A stretch of 64,000 nucleotides of DNA from Rhinopomastus cyanomelas. Its lineage: Eukaryota > Chordata > Aves > Bucerotiformes > Rhinopomastidae. The number at the start of each line of letters is the position of its first letter. Position 1 is the stretch's first letter. Of the stretch, positions 1 through 11,660 are shown in pieces. Made by a program: the position numbers and the translations under genes. Below the pieces are notes generated by a model. It searched no databases, was not told where the DNA came from, and saw nothing but the letters and a program-made list of their open reading frames with translations. The DNA is taken from contig VXBP01007531.1 in the NCBI GenBank assembly GCA_013400115.1, positions 932,260 through 996,259 on the forward strand. The letters run 5' to 3'.

Positions 1-621
1 CACAGTGAGTCAACATGCGATGGAGAAGGTCAGGCAGTAATGAAGTGGCAGTGGTTTGGAGTAGAACTTAGAAGTCCAATAGCCCAGACCCCCATTTAAT
101 GTACCAGACTTCGCTATAATGAGTTTTCATGTTTCAGAAGGAAAAGCAGAAAAGTAACGAGTGTGACTTTGCAAATGGCTAAACAAGAGTGGGGGGAATA
201 AAAGGAGCTGGGGGGGCACTTCTGCATTCACTTCTCTTGCCATGTCACTAAGAATTACAGTCTGCCTAAATGCCTGAGCACACTGAGAACCTACAATAAT
301 AATTACAGTGTCAGAATTCCCTAGGAGATCTGAGCAAGATCTTGTTCCTAAAGAAGCTCAGGCAGAAGAGACTGCACCTATAGATTGCCCATTCTTCCAC
401 AAGCACTGAAAATTTGAATGTATCGCTAATTCTAGCTGCAGGTTGCAGACAGGAGCCACCTGCATTATGCAAGGGTAAGTGACAATAGATTCTGACATTA
501 GTCCATAACAGAAACTCCTGAGATTTGTGTCCAGACTTCTTGGAAAGATGAACACAACTCAAAGTCTAGAATATCTGAATGTCTCCCACCAAGGCAGGTC
601 CCTGTGTCTTCCCGCTGCTTG

Positions 622-651
622 GCAAGCATGCAGCTCAGCAAGCATGCAGCT
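622..651. repeat. 16-bp tandem duplication (two copies)
   Basis: The 14-mer gcaagcatgcagct occurs at 622-635 and again at 638-651, a 16-bp period. GCATGC inside each unit is palindromic. This is a simple local duplication. Confidence 0.7.
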
Positions 652-1029
652 TCACTTCATACCCACCGCCTCCCATTCTGATGGTTTCTCCATTCTATGC
701 CCTGCTAGACAGAGACAGGACCCCTTGCTAAGGGATTTCAGCTCCCCTCACCCTGAGCAGGAATCGCAAGACCTCTCTCCCTCCATGAAGCACACGCTGC
801 CCAAGATCTGCTCCTTAAAGGCCACCAAAAGAAGCCTTCAAGTCATGTATGGGAGACTGGATGCGAGTCATATCTGCCTGTGTTTTCTGGGCCAGGAAGG
901 GGTTAAAGCTATCGGGGCAACAACAAAAGCAAAGCTCTTGAACATCATTTCATGCAAATGACCTTTCAGTGGCTTCCCCTTTGCTCACTGTGCTCTTGTC
1001 TGCCAGGGCCCTGAGGCCTTCAAAACCTG

Positions 1030-1135
1030 AGGCTAGATTTTAACTCATCTCCCCTTATCTGCTTGACTGACTGTCAGCCTGGCATATCTCGCTGCTTGTG
1101 ATGAAGGCCTTAATTAGTGCTTGTCTGTTTACCCT
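1030..1135. promoter_or_regulatory. Candidate conserved non-coding element
   Basis: The block contains TAATTAG (1111-1117), a homeodomain-type core, and TGTTTAC (1126-1132), a forkhead-type core, in unique CpG-poor sequence. The motifs are seen; enhancer function is inferred from composition only and needs cross-species alignment. Confidence 0.22.
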
Positions 1136-1619
1136 TTTCCTATTGCCACCTCTCTTTTCCTCTCCCTTGTGCTATTCTTCTCCTTTCTCTCTCCCATTAT
1201 CCCTGGGCTTGTTTGCTTAGCTGGGCATCTCTTGTTTACTCAGTAGTGAGGTTATAATATATGTAAATAAAGTAAGCCAAACTCCATAAAAATATATCCC
1301 ATAAAAGAGGGGGGAAAATCAACAGACAAACATATTTTCCTGTTTGGGGCATGACTAAAGCTCTTTTCTCAAGCAAACCAACCCCTTCTACTCTCTTCAG
1401 ATTGCAAAGGCAAGAAATGGAACTGCTTTATTCCTTCTCTCTCTCTCTTCCTTTCTTTGGAGACTTTACTATGTTGAAACACAGTGCAGAACAATTGTCC
1501 AGACCCTGTCTGGTGGGATGTTTCTGAAGCAAACAGCACCGACTTTCAACCACCCCCGTCAGTGTTCCCAGTGCCTCACTGGGGTGTCTGTTCTGAGATG
1601 GTGTTTAAATGCAGAACTT

Positions 1620-2142
1620 AAAATCATTGAATCATCAAGGTTGGAAAAGACCTTCAGGATCAAGTCCAACTGTCTGCCCTACAATCCCCAACCACTAAAT
1701 CAGCTCCTGAAACACTCTGGCTGCCTGTTAGTTGAACCCCTCCTGGGATGGTGTCTCCACTCCTTCCCTAGGCAGCCTGTTCCAAGGCCTCCCCATTCTT
1801 TCTGGGAAGAAGTTTTTCCTAAGATCCGATCGGAACGTCCCCTGGCACAACCTGACCCCATTTCCTCTGGTCCTATCTCTAGTCCCTAGGGAAAAGAGGC
1901 CAATCCCCACCTCAATGCAACTTCCCTTCAGGTAGTTGTAGAAAGCAGTGGGGTCTCCCCTCAGCCTCCTCTTCTCCAGGCTGAGCAATCCTAGCTCCCT
2001 CAGCCTCTCCTCATCAGATCTGTTTTCAAGCCAACCCTCTAGTTCTTCTCTGACCCCGCTTCAGCAACTCAATGCTCAATGTCCTTCCTCTACTGCTGTG
2101 TCCAAACTGCCCCCAGTACTTGAGGTACAGGCTCACCAGGGC
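1620..2142 (-). mobile_element. CR1 LINE 3' fragment, 5'-truncated
   Basis: Read on the minus strand, this is a typical avian CR1 3' region. It carries the 'ctgagggagct...tggagaagaggaggctgaggggagac' segment, the 'tacaactacctgaaggga' segment, the 'ggaacaggctgcc' segment and the terminal 'ggttggaa' end next to a degenerate ATTCTATG-type tail at about 1622. It is about 520 bp and 5'-truncated, as most CR1 copies are. It closely resembles the plus-strand copy at 54868-55422 over most of its length, so the two belong to one subfamily. Open frames here are shadows of the repeat. Confidence 0.95.
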
Positions 2143-2264
2143 TTGTTCTTTCGTAAGCTGTAGGAATAAGGGAAGCAGGAGGATCGGGCAGGTTTTTCCT
2201 CCTGCAAACAAATGCACTGGCTACTGATTTGCTGTCACAATTATTCAAAAAAATCCCAGTGTTG

Positions 2265-2520
2265 CAGAGGAGCAGGGGGAATGGAGCAAATCTGGAGATG
2301 GGTAGATTTAGAGTGGATGTGAGGAGGAAGTTCTTCATCATGAGAGTGGTGAAGGCCTGGAATGGGTTTCCCAGGGAGGTGGTTGGGGCCCCATCCCTGG
2401 AGGTGTTTAAGGCCAGGCTGGAGGGGCTCTGGCCAGCCTGGTCTAGGGTGGGGTGTCCCTGCCTGTGCTGGGGGTGTTGGAACTGGGTGATGGTTCCTTC
2501 CTACCCTGAGTGACTCTGAT
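2265..2520 (+). mobile_element. CR1 LINE 3' fragment (older copy)
   Basis: The plus strand carries the CR1 segments 'gaggaagttcttc', 'cccagggaggtgg', 'ctggaggtgtttaaggcc' and 'gtccctgcc', ending in a decayed terminal tail around 2470-2520. Together with the minus copy at 1620-2142 it forms a head-to-head pair. A second CR1 end follows within 20 bp. Confidence 0.9.
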
Positions 2521-2539
2521 ACCATGGCTTCTCCAGTCA

Positions 2540-2622
2540 GGTGAGCCTGCTCTGGTAGTGGGATTGGACTAGATGATCTTTTGAGGTCCCTTCCAATCCC
2601 TTATGATCCTATGATTCTATGA
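2540..2622 (+). mobile_element. CR1 LINE 3' end, young-type tail
   Basis: This is a short terminal CR1 fragment with 'gattggactagatgatcttt', a 'gaggtcccttccaatc' stretch and a clear octamer tail (atgatcctatgattctatga). It lies just behind the end of the older copy at 2265-2520. This suggests a second insertion into or near an existing CR1 tail, rather than one continuous copy. Confidence 0.88.
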
Positions 2623-4818
2623 AAGAAGTGTCCAAACCAGGCTGAGCATCCACCTGCCTGGCTTTAGGGTTCCTTTGCTTTCCTAGAATGTTCTGGTCAT
2701 CCCACCGCAGAGTGGGGTCAATACACAGCTACATTCTGAAACTTCCCAGACTAGAGCCCAGTGCAGAGCTGGCAGAGACACGAACATGCTAGGAAATCAC
2801 ACATGTCCTGAAGATGTTGTTAACCAGCCAAAGCACAGCATGGCAAGACAAAGCCAACGTCAAGCAGCACTTTACTGCAGACTGGAGATGGAGCCTACAT
2901 TTTCCAGATGCCAAGTTAGTTCTTACCCATTAGATTTCAGCCTCATTACTAGACTTCTTGTAAAATAAAGTGTTAAAACTCACCTCCTTCCTACTGCTGT
3001 TCCTGAAGCAGAACCCAGAACGTCTTGTCCTCAGAGGCTGGCAATCCCTGAGCCTCTTTGTCCTATAACTCAGGCTTCAGTCACCTCCTCTGGACTTCCC
3101 ACCTCTCTGGCACAAGAAGAATCCCTTTGAAAATCCATGACAAAGATGCCAGGTCACCAGGACTGTGTGCAGTGAGTTTTTTAACCATATGCCAGGCTGA
3201 CGGACCTTCCAAAACGCTGGCGAGCTCTGATGGAAACAGGGCTAATGCTCTTCTACAGAGGTGCCAGCCACAAAGCCCCAAACTAGCAAAGCTGTGACTG
3301 ACCTATGATGCTGTGGATTGACTGTGCTTTTCCCAGCCTTCCTCAACAAGCAGGGGATCACAGCCAGCCTGAGTGGTGAGAGCTGAGTTGAAAAGAGGAT
3401 GCAGCATGCATTCCTATAGTGACATGGGACAGCTGGAAAACCTTATCTGGGGTTCCCCTGACAAATTCCTCTCTAATAAAAGCTGCTTCATACCCATAAT
3501 ACAGCTCATAAAATTAGCTTTGGAGCTAACATGTTTAGTAGGAATTCTGCAAGGCTTATGGGATGTAACTGTAAATGTGTGGACCAACAGCCGTTCCTTC
3601 CAACATACGAGGTGGGTGAGTCCTGAGCTGCTCTGGCACCTGCCAAAGGAGTTTACAATCTTATCAAAGTCCGCAGGAAATAGCAAAGTTCAGGGGCTGC
3701 CAACGAGCAAAGGGCAGAAGACAACAGTTCTCCCATTAGCAGGTAAAAGCCATTAGCTTTAAGGGAAGTAATGTGCTCAGACTATGAGAAAGATGAAGAA
3801 CTGGAATGCTGAAGCGAAGTGGGAAGGCAGCGGGGTGAAAAGTGGGGAGGGAGTTAAAAAACACCAGAAAAAAATAAGTTTCTCTCTCTGATGGAGAACT
3901 ATCAGAATAAAATAACTCCTTTTCAGGAGAAATGACAGACACAGAGGTTTGAGACTAGGGAAAGACAGCCAGACAGCCACAGGAAGACCTCAGTACAAAA
4001 AGAGAAAGGAATGTGGTAATGAGAAAGGAATGGATGGAGACGGGGCTGGTGAACCTCTGGAAGACAGTCACAGCCCTGGCCAAACACATCCTGACCCGTG
4101 CGGCACCTCAGTTCACTTCAGTTCAGCCTGTGAGAGGCAGCTGTGCCAGATGCAGCCTGACAAGTAAGACCAGTCCATCATTCTCAGGCAATGCGAGAGC
4201 TCGCTCCACGCACTGCCAACTCACACCAGCACAGTCACTGCTTTTCTTTTGGAATTTATTTGGGGTTAGGGTCATCATACTGGATTCAGTGAGAGTCATA
4301 AAAGATGAGTTAAAAAAAATCAAGGGAAAGAAACAAAGAGCCAATAAGATTTTTTGTGGCAGTTTTAACTATTTCTGGGTGAGATCTTGGAGACCTGATA
4401 ATTTCTACACATAAATCTGGAGGTGGATCCACTCCCAGTTACAAACAGTTAATGAATCAGAGATCCAGGATCATTTTTAATTGGGTTGAGAGACCTTTCA
4501 GGGTCAATTTGCAAGTATTTGTAAAAGCTGAGATTGGAGAGATGACGTGCTCATTAAGAGGGTGTGTGCGCAGGCACAGAATTAACTGCATTTCAGGGGA
4601 TGATCGGGATTGCTAGTTGCCTGTTGGGGCCTGAGTTCTAACATCTCAGCTTGTCCTGATAGTATCTTCTAAGACCTGAACATCGCAAGAGGTTGCATCA
4701 CTCCATGGTCTTAAATCCTAGTGACACACCGGGTGAGAAACACCACACCTCAGTGCCAGCACTCAGCATGAACTGGGGCCCACAGCCCTTCAACCTGACA
4801 GACATCCTCCTGAGTGAG
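2623..4818. other. Unique sequence, no gene or repeat recognised
   Basis: About 2.2 kb without CR1 ends or an exon-like frame. A purine-rich tract runs around 3780-3900. The longest open frame (3373-3756) has no recognisable motif and looks like chance. Confidence 0.5.
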
Positions 4819-4945
4819 TGACGGAGCGCTGGAACGGGCTGCCTGGGGGGGTTGTGGAGACTTGGTCTAGGTGATCCTGCTCTGGAGGGGGATTGGACTA
4901 GATGATCTTTTGAGGTCCCTTCCAATCTCTGATGTTCTGTGATTC
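4819..4945 (+). mobile_element. CR1 LINE 3' end with internal deletion
   Basis: The 'gctggaacgggctgcctggggg' part joins directly at about 4860 to 'cttggtctaggtgatcctgc'. The roughly 50-70 bp normally present between them in sister copies (compare 6340-6400) are missing. The copy ends in the normal terminal 'ttggactagatgatc' and 'ttctgtgattc'. The tRNA-like SINE head begins about 13 bp further on. Confidence 0.9.
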
Positions 4946-4957
4946 AGCTGCCAAGGG

Positions 4958-5139
4958 GCACCCAGTTGGCTCTGTGGGTAGAGCATGGGACTCTGAATTC
5001 CTGGGATCATGGGTTCAAGCCCCATGTAAGACATCTTGAGACAGTACTGTAGGCTTACCCTACTCCAGCAAGGGGGGGGTTGGACTTAGATGATCTTTCA
5101 AGGTCCCTTCCAACCTGTAACATTCTGTGATTCTGTGAC
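4958..5139 (+). mobile_element. tRNA-Lys-like / CR1 chimeric SINE
   Basis: The left part (4960-5025) folds like a tRNA. The A box TGGCTCTGTGG (4967-4977) differs from the pol III consensus at one position, and the B box GGTTCAAGCCC (5012-5022) fits it. There is a perfect five-pair T stem with a seven-base loop (5009-5025), a D arm, and an anticodon stem with four of five pairs. The body resembles tRNA-Lys(CUU), but the anticodon position reads CTG and the acceptor halves do not pair, so it is not a functional tRNA gene. After a short linker (about 5026-5055) comes the 3' end of the local CR1 subfamily with its octamer tail (5121-5139). This tRNA-head plus LINE-tail design is that of a SINE that borrows CR1 reverse transcriptase. 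The zebra-finch SINE TguSINE1, with a tRNA-Ile head and CR1 tail, is a known precedent. Only one copy was found in the window, so a one-off chimeric retropseudogene remains possible. Confidence 0.75.
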
Positions 5140-5984
5140 TTTCCCCAACCTAAACCCCACACAGTCTGGACCAACTATGCTGAAAACAGACAATGAATGA
5201 ATCAACCCTTCTGCATGTGATCTTTCTGGAGCAGGAGTCTCAGTGCCCATCTGCTCCCAAGAACATCAGAAATGAAACACCAAGTTGTATTTTATAGTGA
5301 GAAGAGACCTAAGTAGTCTGAGAAAAAAGTAGAGGGAAAAAGGAGAAGAAAAGACCTGTTCATTCTTGCTCTTTCCACTCAGGTCCCTTGAGAACCAAGG
5401 AAGCTGCTGTGGGATGTCTGCCATCAGTAGATTCACTCAGGATTTCTTGCGATGGACCAGCTACTCCCTGGGTACAAATCTGATGTGGGTTAGGGTAAGC
5501 AGGAGCTGCACAGACAGTCAATCAAGATTTGACTCCAAGAGGTGCTCCTACATCTTCTGCTTTCCAAAACATAAAAAAATGAATGGTCACAGCATCAAAG
5601 AAAAGCAAGAAACCCAGAGCAATACAGCTAATTATGAAGAGAATTAACAGGCACAGACCTTTCTATTACAAAACAAGGCAGCAGTCCTGAAAACCACCAT
5701 CCTGTCTTCTCAACAGATGATAACATTGTTCTTTCTTTTACTGAGTGTCTGCTCATGACTACTTCCCCAGGAGGGAACATCAATGGCTTTCTGACCACAG
5801 AGTCAGGTTGAGTTACCAGGTACTGAAATATAGCCCAGGAATCTGTCACTTCTGAGATGATGTGCAAAAAAAGACAGTTGCAGAAACAAGTCCATGGGAG
5901 AGCCAGGAATAAACACAGTATCGATCAGTACCCAAATCCAACAACTCCTCTGCTGTGTCACGCGATGGCTGAGCTTCCAGCATG
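5140..5984. other. Unique sequence, no gene seen
   Basis: No repeat end, splice-bounded exon or RNA gene was found in this 0.85 kb. The open frame at 5366-5647 shows no protein motif. Confidence 0.5.
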
Positions 5985-6410
5985 GGAATATTGTGTCCAT
6001 TTATGGGTCTTCAGTTTCAGAAGGACACAGAACTGCTGGAGGGAGTCCAACGCAGAGCCACAAAGATGACAGAGTGGAACATCTCCCTTATGAGGAAAAG
6101 CTGAGGGAGCTGGGTCTCTTTAGCTTGCTAAAAAGGAGACTGAGGGGTGACCTCATTAATGTTTATAAATATGGAAAGGATGGGTGTCAGGAGGGTGGAC
6201 CCAGGCTCTGTCCTATCCAATGATAGCACAAGGGGCAATGGGTGTGAGCTGGAACAGAGGAGGTTCCACATCAATGTGAGAAGGAACTTCTTCATTGTGA
6301 GGGTGACAGAGCTCTGGAAGTGGCTGCCCAGGTGGGTTGTGCTGTCTCCTCTGGAGGCATTTAAAACCTACCTGGATATGTTCCTATGTGACTTGGTCTA
6401 GGTGATCCTG
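5985..6410 (+). mobile_element. CR1 LINE fragment lacking its last ~80 bp
   Basis: It runs from a 'tgtgtccatttatgggtct' segment through 'gctgagggagctggg', 'aggagactgaggggtgacctc', 'ggaggttccacat' and 'gaaggaacttcttcattgtgagggtgac' to 'cttggtctaggtgatcctg'. The terminal 'ggattggactagatgat' and octamers are absent, so the copy is truncated at its 3' end or was deleted after insertion. It belongs to the same subfamily as the copies at 43.3-44.1 kb. Confidence 0.93.
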
Positions 6411-6734
6411 AGCTTCCTTATCTGCCAGTACCCTGTCCCATGGGATGTCCCCTAGCAATTGCTTGAAAAGTCCAAGGTTTTGTTTTGATAGTAACAATTA
6501 GATTTTTATAGGATTTAATACTGACTTACTCATACGTATAACACATATGAATGAGGTATGTATATCCCGAGTTCCAAAATGCACCACGTCATTAAAACAT
6601 GAAATGCAGTTATTATCCAAATATCATGTTTCAACACTGTCAATATTTACCAGTTTGCTACTAATTAATGATTTAGATTTTTCCTGCTGATATATCTCAC
6701 TAAGACTGACTGTACTCCAGGATCTTCTGACTTC
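6411..6734. other. AT-rich unique sequence
   Basis: AT-rich sequence between two plus-strand CR1 fragments, with no gene or RNA signature seen. Confidence 0.5.
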
Positions 6735-7037
6735 CACTACCTGAAAGGGGCCTATAGGAATGCCAGGGAAGAATTGTTCACTAGGGCATGGAACGATAGC
6801 ACTAGAGGTCATGGTTTGAAGCTGGAAAAGGACTAGACAGGAGGAAAAAGTTCTTGAATCTGAGGGTGGTGAATCCCTGGAATAGGCCGTCTAGAGAGGT
6901 GGTGGAGGCTTCAACCCTGGAGACATTCAAGGTCAGGCTGGATGGGGCTCTGGACAATCTGTTCTAGAGACATCCCTGCTTATCGTAAGGTAGTTGGAGT
7001 AAATGACCTTTGGTGGTCTGTTCCAACCCTATGATTT
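6735..7037 (+). mobile_element. CR1 LINE 3' fragment, diverged
   Basis: It contains 'cactacctgaaagggg', 'gcatggaacgatagcac', 'gggtggtgaatccctggaa', 'ctggagacattcaaggtcaggctggatggggctctgg' and a weak end, 'ttccaaccctatgattt'. The differences from the consensus suggest an older subfamily than the 4.8 kb copy. Confidence 0.9.
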
Positions 7038-10000
7038 CCAGAGAACTGTACATTTCATCAACAGCTTCTTTCACTGGACATGGGCAAACAGGGTTTTTTC
7101 ATCTCCCACCTCCTCCTCTCCCTTCCCCTGCCTCACATGGAAGCTGTTCCAGAGGATCTGGCAGTTGAGACACTGGGGTTGTTTTGTTTCCCATCTTTGC
7201 CAGCCCTGCTGATGCCATAGCCTTGGCTGTGGGATGGGAGGTTGGGAGCTCTGCCAGCTGGCTCTGCTTCTGGGCATTTTTCTTTCTGGAGCTTGGCATA
7301 TACCACTCCAAACAAGACACTTCTCGATGGGTTGCCACATTTTGTGGGAAAATCAAATGACTTGAGGACATCCCTTTCAAGTTCACAGAGCCTCGCACTG
7401 GAAGATGAATTTGGTATTTTCCTCCTGCCACATGCAATCAAGAATCACAAAGTGCCGACCTTCTTCCTGGCTTCTGGATGGCTGAAAGGAAGGTTTGGTT
7501 TTTAATTATTACCATTCTTCATTTTTTTATAATAACAAAACCAAACCACCAACAAGGAACCCCAAAATCAATGAACCAACAACAGTACAAAATAATGGAA
7601 GAAGGGGAGAAGCGCTGGGGACAGAAGCTCCCCTCCATTTCCACTCAAAATTCACTGCCTAATTCCTGTTGGGAGGTCAGCGGTGAGAGCTGAGAGCACA
7701 GTGAATTGCTTCGCTTCTACTTGGGGTAAATTCACTTCCGAAGTTTAGCTAGTACAGAACACACCCCTGCCTCTGGAACAGCTCTGCAAGCCAAGGTGGC
7801 ACCGTTCCTTCTGCTCAGTCTGTCCTAGTGCATGTTACTGCCCATCCAAGTCAGTATCAGCGGTAGTTTTTAAGCAGAGAAACTTCTTTAGATATCAGCA
7901 GTGAGATCTGAGGATCTATTTCATGCCAGCTTCTAAAAACTATTAGAGAATTACTTTTATCTGTTCATCATCGTCGGTAGAACTGAACAAGATGAGAGAT
8001 GAGAATTTCTGCGCTGTGCGCTGTGAAGGGGTGGAAGCCCGTCTGCTCTCTGAGTACATAAGCACCTTAGACACACACCTTTAGCTGCAGGGAAAAGCAT
8101 AGGGAAGAGGTGCAGAGCTTAAACTCAGACCCTCTCAGTCTTTCCATGAAATGCTACAGCTCCTGCTGACACAGGAGCTCCAAATGAAGAGGCGATGGAT
8201 GGAGACATGGAGCCCATTTCCACCTAGAAATCCATTACACCAAGTCTTTGGCACAAGCCCCAGTTAAACACTCTTCCCCTAACATCATTTCAGAATCAGA
8301 CAGCTTAAAACAGCAGCTGGAGAAGAAGCCTCAGACCGTGCAGAGACAAGGATGCTGCCTGTAAAGGGTCTGAGCTCTGCAGGTGGGGATTTGTTTGGTG
8401 TCACACTCTTCTCTGCTTATTTGAAAGTCGACCCCTGCTCATGCTGAGCTCCAGGCAGAGGTAATGGAGGAGGCGAAACTCTGACAAAGGAGTATCAGAG
8501 GAACAAGTGGTACCAGGAATTTTGCTCTGCTGGGTGTGATGCACTCAAGTGCAGCTGACAAATGTAACTGCAGGAGACTCTCTGATGCTTTCTCCCATTA
8601 CCACATTACTCCCTAGAGCAGTGAGTGCCCTATATCTGCACAGAGCTACAAGCCAGAGTTTCCAAACACCATGCCAGAGTTAGTCAGGAAGAAGAACAAC
8701 AAAAAAGTCTGACAAAGAGAGCAGTCTCAGAGAGGGCATTTCAAAAATGAACAGCATGCAGCCATGCGCTGCCTGTGTGAAAAAGCTCTGCCAGCCTGGC
8801 ACCCACAAGCTAAAAGCACTGAGGCTGGTGAACCCAGATGATACAAGCATGGGAACTGGTGCTTACCACCACGAGCTTGCCAGTTTGTCTACAGTGGCAT
8901 GATTAAGAGCTGTGGCTGGACTGAAGTCACTGCTGGCTGCAGTGAAATGCATCTGCTGGTGTCCAGGGGACAGCTGGCCCATGCAGTACAAAACCACAGT
9001 TTACACTGCCAACCCCCCATCTTGACTGAAGGTCAACTGAAGAGCAGAACAAGAACGAGCTGTCCTCCCCCAAAACCCCCAAAGCAATGACATGACATAA
9101 AGAAAAGGACTCATAGACACAAAAGGAAAAATGCCAGAGGAAAAACAGGAAGAGATCCCAGGTAAAAGGGCGCAGCCACAAGCGGAGGAACAGTACACGA
9201 GATGGAACTGTCAGATGTGCCTAAACCTACAGTAAGTGGCTTTTAATTTCCACTAAAAGAGTTCTACAACTCCCAAGTGATTCTCTAAGCCTCAAATTTA
9301 CTGAAGAAATATTTAATTGACTAGCAGCTACTGGAATATGAGAGACAGGAAACACCGAGAAACTGTGTTTAGGAACTCTGTCAATAATAAAATCCATACA
9401 AACGTTTTTCACTTCACCCTGTCAGGATGTAGCCAGTGACTGTGTTTAGGAATAAGTAAATAATTTTGATGTAAATGAAGCAAATCAAATGAAAATCATT
9501 TCAGGTTAAGTGAATTGTCTTAAACATTGAGGTGGTCCAGAAAGATGCTGTTGGGTCAGGGTAGGTGTTCAGCACCTGGCTTCAATTTACCTGCTCCTCT
9601 ACCTAGTACCATGTGAATTTTGGGTTGTACTTCCTTAAAAAAACACAAACTAAATAAACAGTCCCTAAATTTACTCCTCTTGGCCCTTCATCTGCTATGA
9701 AGTAGACAGATATATTGGTCTTTTAACCTTAACCATCAAAATCATCCCCATAAGTGATCCCAAATCTAGAGCTTTACTCTAAGGAGCTACTGCAGATAGG
9801 AAATATGCAAAATTGAAATTCTGTAAATCCTACACAAGACATTCATGATCTTTGATTGCAAAACAGTAAAGACTCAAGAGCAGGAATCAGGAGTTGCCAA
9901 TTCAGTATTCATTTCCTCTCAAATGAGACCCTGCTGCTTCCATGCTTGTTGTCTAGAATACTTCCAATCAATAGCAAGGAAAAAGGACATAAACCCAAAT

Positions 10001-10182
10001 TAAGTGAACTGAGAGAAAAGTTGTGGGCAATTATATGAGATGTGAGATGTTTCTCATGATCTGCTTCAAATTTGTCAGTGCAGATTACCCCTGCCTGAGT
10101 CTACTCAAGACTCTAAGCAGATAACAGGTCTATTCACCATCCACCAGGTCCGCATGACAAATCAGGACACCAGCACCAATAC
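7038..10182. other. 3.1 kb of unique sequence, no gene
   Basis: No CR1 end, tRNA or exon with convincing splice sites was found. An A/C-rich patch lies at 7530-7590. Three overlapping minus-strand open frames around 7071-7441 are not recognisable proteins, and each lacks a splice or promoter context. Confidence 0.5.
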
Positions 10183-10665
10183 CAGAGAATCATAAAGATT
10201 GGAAGAGACCTACAAGATTATCTAGTCCAACCATCTACCCAACCCCACCCTGCCCACTAAACCCTGTTCCCCAGGGCCACATATATTGCAATTCTGCCCT
10301 CTCCCTGGGCAGCCAGTTCCAAGCCCTGACCACTATGTCAGGGAAGAAACCCTAACCCTCCCCTGGCTCAACTCCCATCTCTCTACAACCTCTCAGGTAG
10401 CTGTAAAGAGCAATACGGGTCTCCCCTCAGCCTCCTTTTTTTCCCCACTAAACAACTTCAGTTCCCTCAGCTGCTCCTCATCAGACCTGTCCTCCAGGCC
10501 CATCACCAGCTACATTGTTCTTCTTTGGACCCACTCCAGCCCCTCAATGTCTTTTTTGTATCGAGGTGCCCAAAACTGCACCCAGTACTCAAGATGAGGC
10601 CTCATCAGTGTCCAGAACAGGGATACAATCATCTCTGTAGTCTTGCTGGTCACACTATTGTAATA
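10183..10665 (-). mobile_element. CR1 LINE 3' region, 5'-truncated
   Basis: Minus-strand CR1 with its 3' end at the left (agaatcataaagattggaagagacc). It continues through the 'cagcctcct' and 'ctcatcagacctgtcctccaggcc' segments to the upstream 'gtgcccaaaactgcacccagtactc' and 'cttgctggtcacactatt' segments. It is about 480 bp and carries several small indels. Confidence 0.93.
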
Positions 10666-11454
10666 CCATGTTCATCTCCTCAGGAGAGCATCTGTATTGT
10701 TCTCATCTACTGAAAGGAGCAGACTGATTGACCAGCCTGTCAACAGCCTCTCATTGTCACTGCCTTCAGCCTTCACTGTGAGGCCATCTGCTGCCTGCAG
10801 AGCAGAGGATCTACCACCATTCTCATTTCATGTGGACAGCACTTCTCCAGGCCTAAAGCTGGCCAGAGCAAAGCTTGTGCAGCATTCAGGTTTAGCAGGG
10901 CTCACACGGGCTGCCGGCGCCACCTTTTCCAATGGGTCTGAATGTCACTGCCTGGCTTGGACCCCGACAGCAGGCAAGTCCTGGGCTGCCCATTCATCCC
11001 AAGACTCAAGTGTTCCCTCAGCTCTGGAAGTCTAGGTCAGACACAGAGCAAAACTGCCAGCTGCCTCATTTAAATATTCAGTGAACACTGCAAAGATTAA
11101 CATTCCCTCTCTTGAATATCTAAATATTTGCCCACAATCCCCCTGCTAATGAGCAGAGACAAGTGCTGGTAAGTGGCAAGCAGCATTAAGCCCAGAGTCA
11201 ATCAACAGAGCACAACAGGCCCTTCAGCACCACCACAAGGCCCATGCGAGTTACATTCAAAGCTGGTGGCTTGCAAATGGCCCTTCTCTCCCACTAACTC
11301 TGCCTCCACCACCACACATCCACACACATTCCTCCCTCCCTTTCCCTCTCCACCCCCTTTTCCGCTCCATAACCCACTTGGGGGCATAAAAAACTGGTAC
11401 TGAGAAACCTGCCAACTGCTTTAGACTTTGGAACAGAGGCTCCGGTCTTGTCAG

Positions 11455-11660
11455 CTTGGAGCCTTCCACACAATGGAAAACATTACCCGTTGCACTAGCT
11501 AACGACCGAACTGCTCATTTGCATGTCGTAGGCAAATACTAACAAGGTCGCAGCCAGAAAAGTGCGGTCAGGAGCTGCTACCACTCTTGGCAAGAGGTTT
11601 GTGCCTGGAAAAGGGCTCTTTAAACACCTTGGAACATGTGCTAAGCTGCTGAAGTATGAG
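11455..11660. promoter_or_regulatory. Candidate conserved element with an octamer motif
   Basis: A perfect POU/octamer site, ATTTGCAT, sits at 11517-11524, surrounded by unique sequence with isolated CpGs (near 11490-11530 and 11550-11565). Octamer sites also occur by chance, so enhancer function is an inference. Confidence 0.25.

Larger units (their letters stand above)
1..1619. other. Unique sequence, no gene seen
   Basis: No repeat of recognised family and no exon-like open frame with good splice sites was found. A splice-donor-like ggtaagtg occurs near 473, but the open stretch before it is too short to call. A 16-bp tandem duplication lies at 622-651 and a regulatory-looking AT-rich block at about 1030-1135. 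The rest is ordinary unique sequence with pyrimidine-rich patches around 1130-1200 and 1430-1455. Confidence 0.5.

Noticed and set aside
1518..2163. Several open frames on both strands
   Set aside because: They lie in the CR1 copy at 1620-2142, and the same frames recur in other CR1 copies such as 55108-55411.
4960..5032. Functional tRNA gene
   Set aside because: The acceptor halves do not pair, the A box deviates, the anticodon has changed, and a CR1 tail follows; a SINE or retropseudogene explains it.
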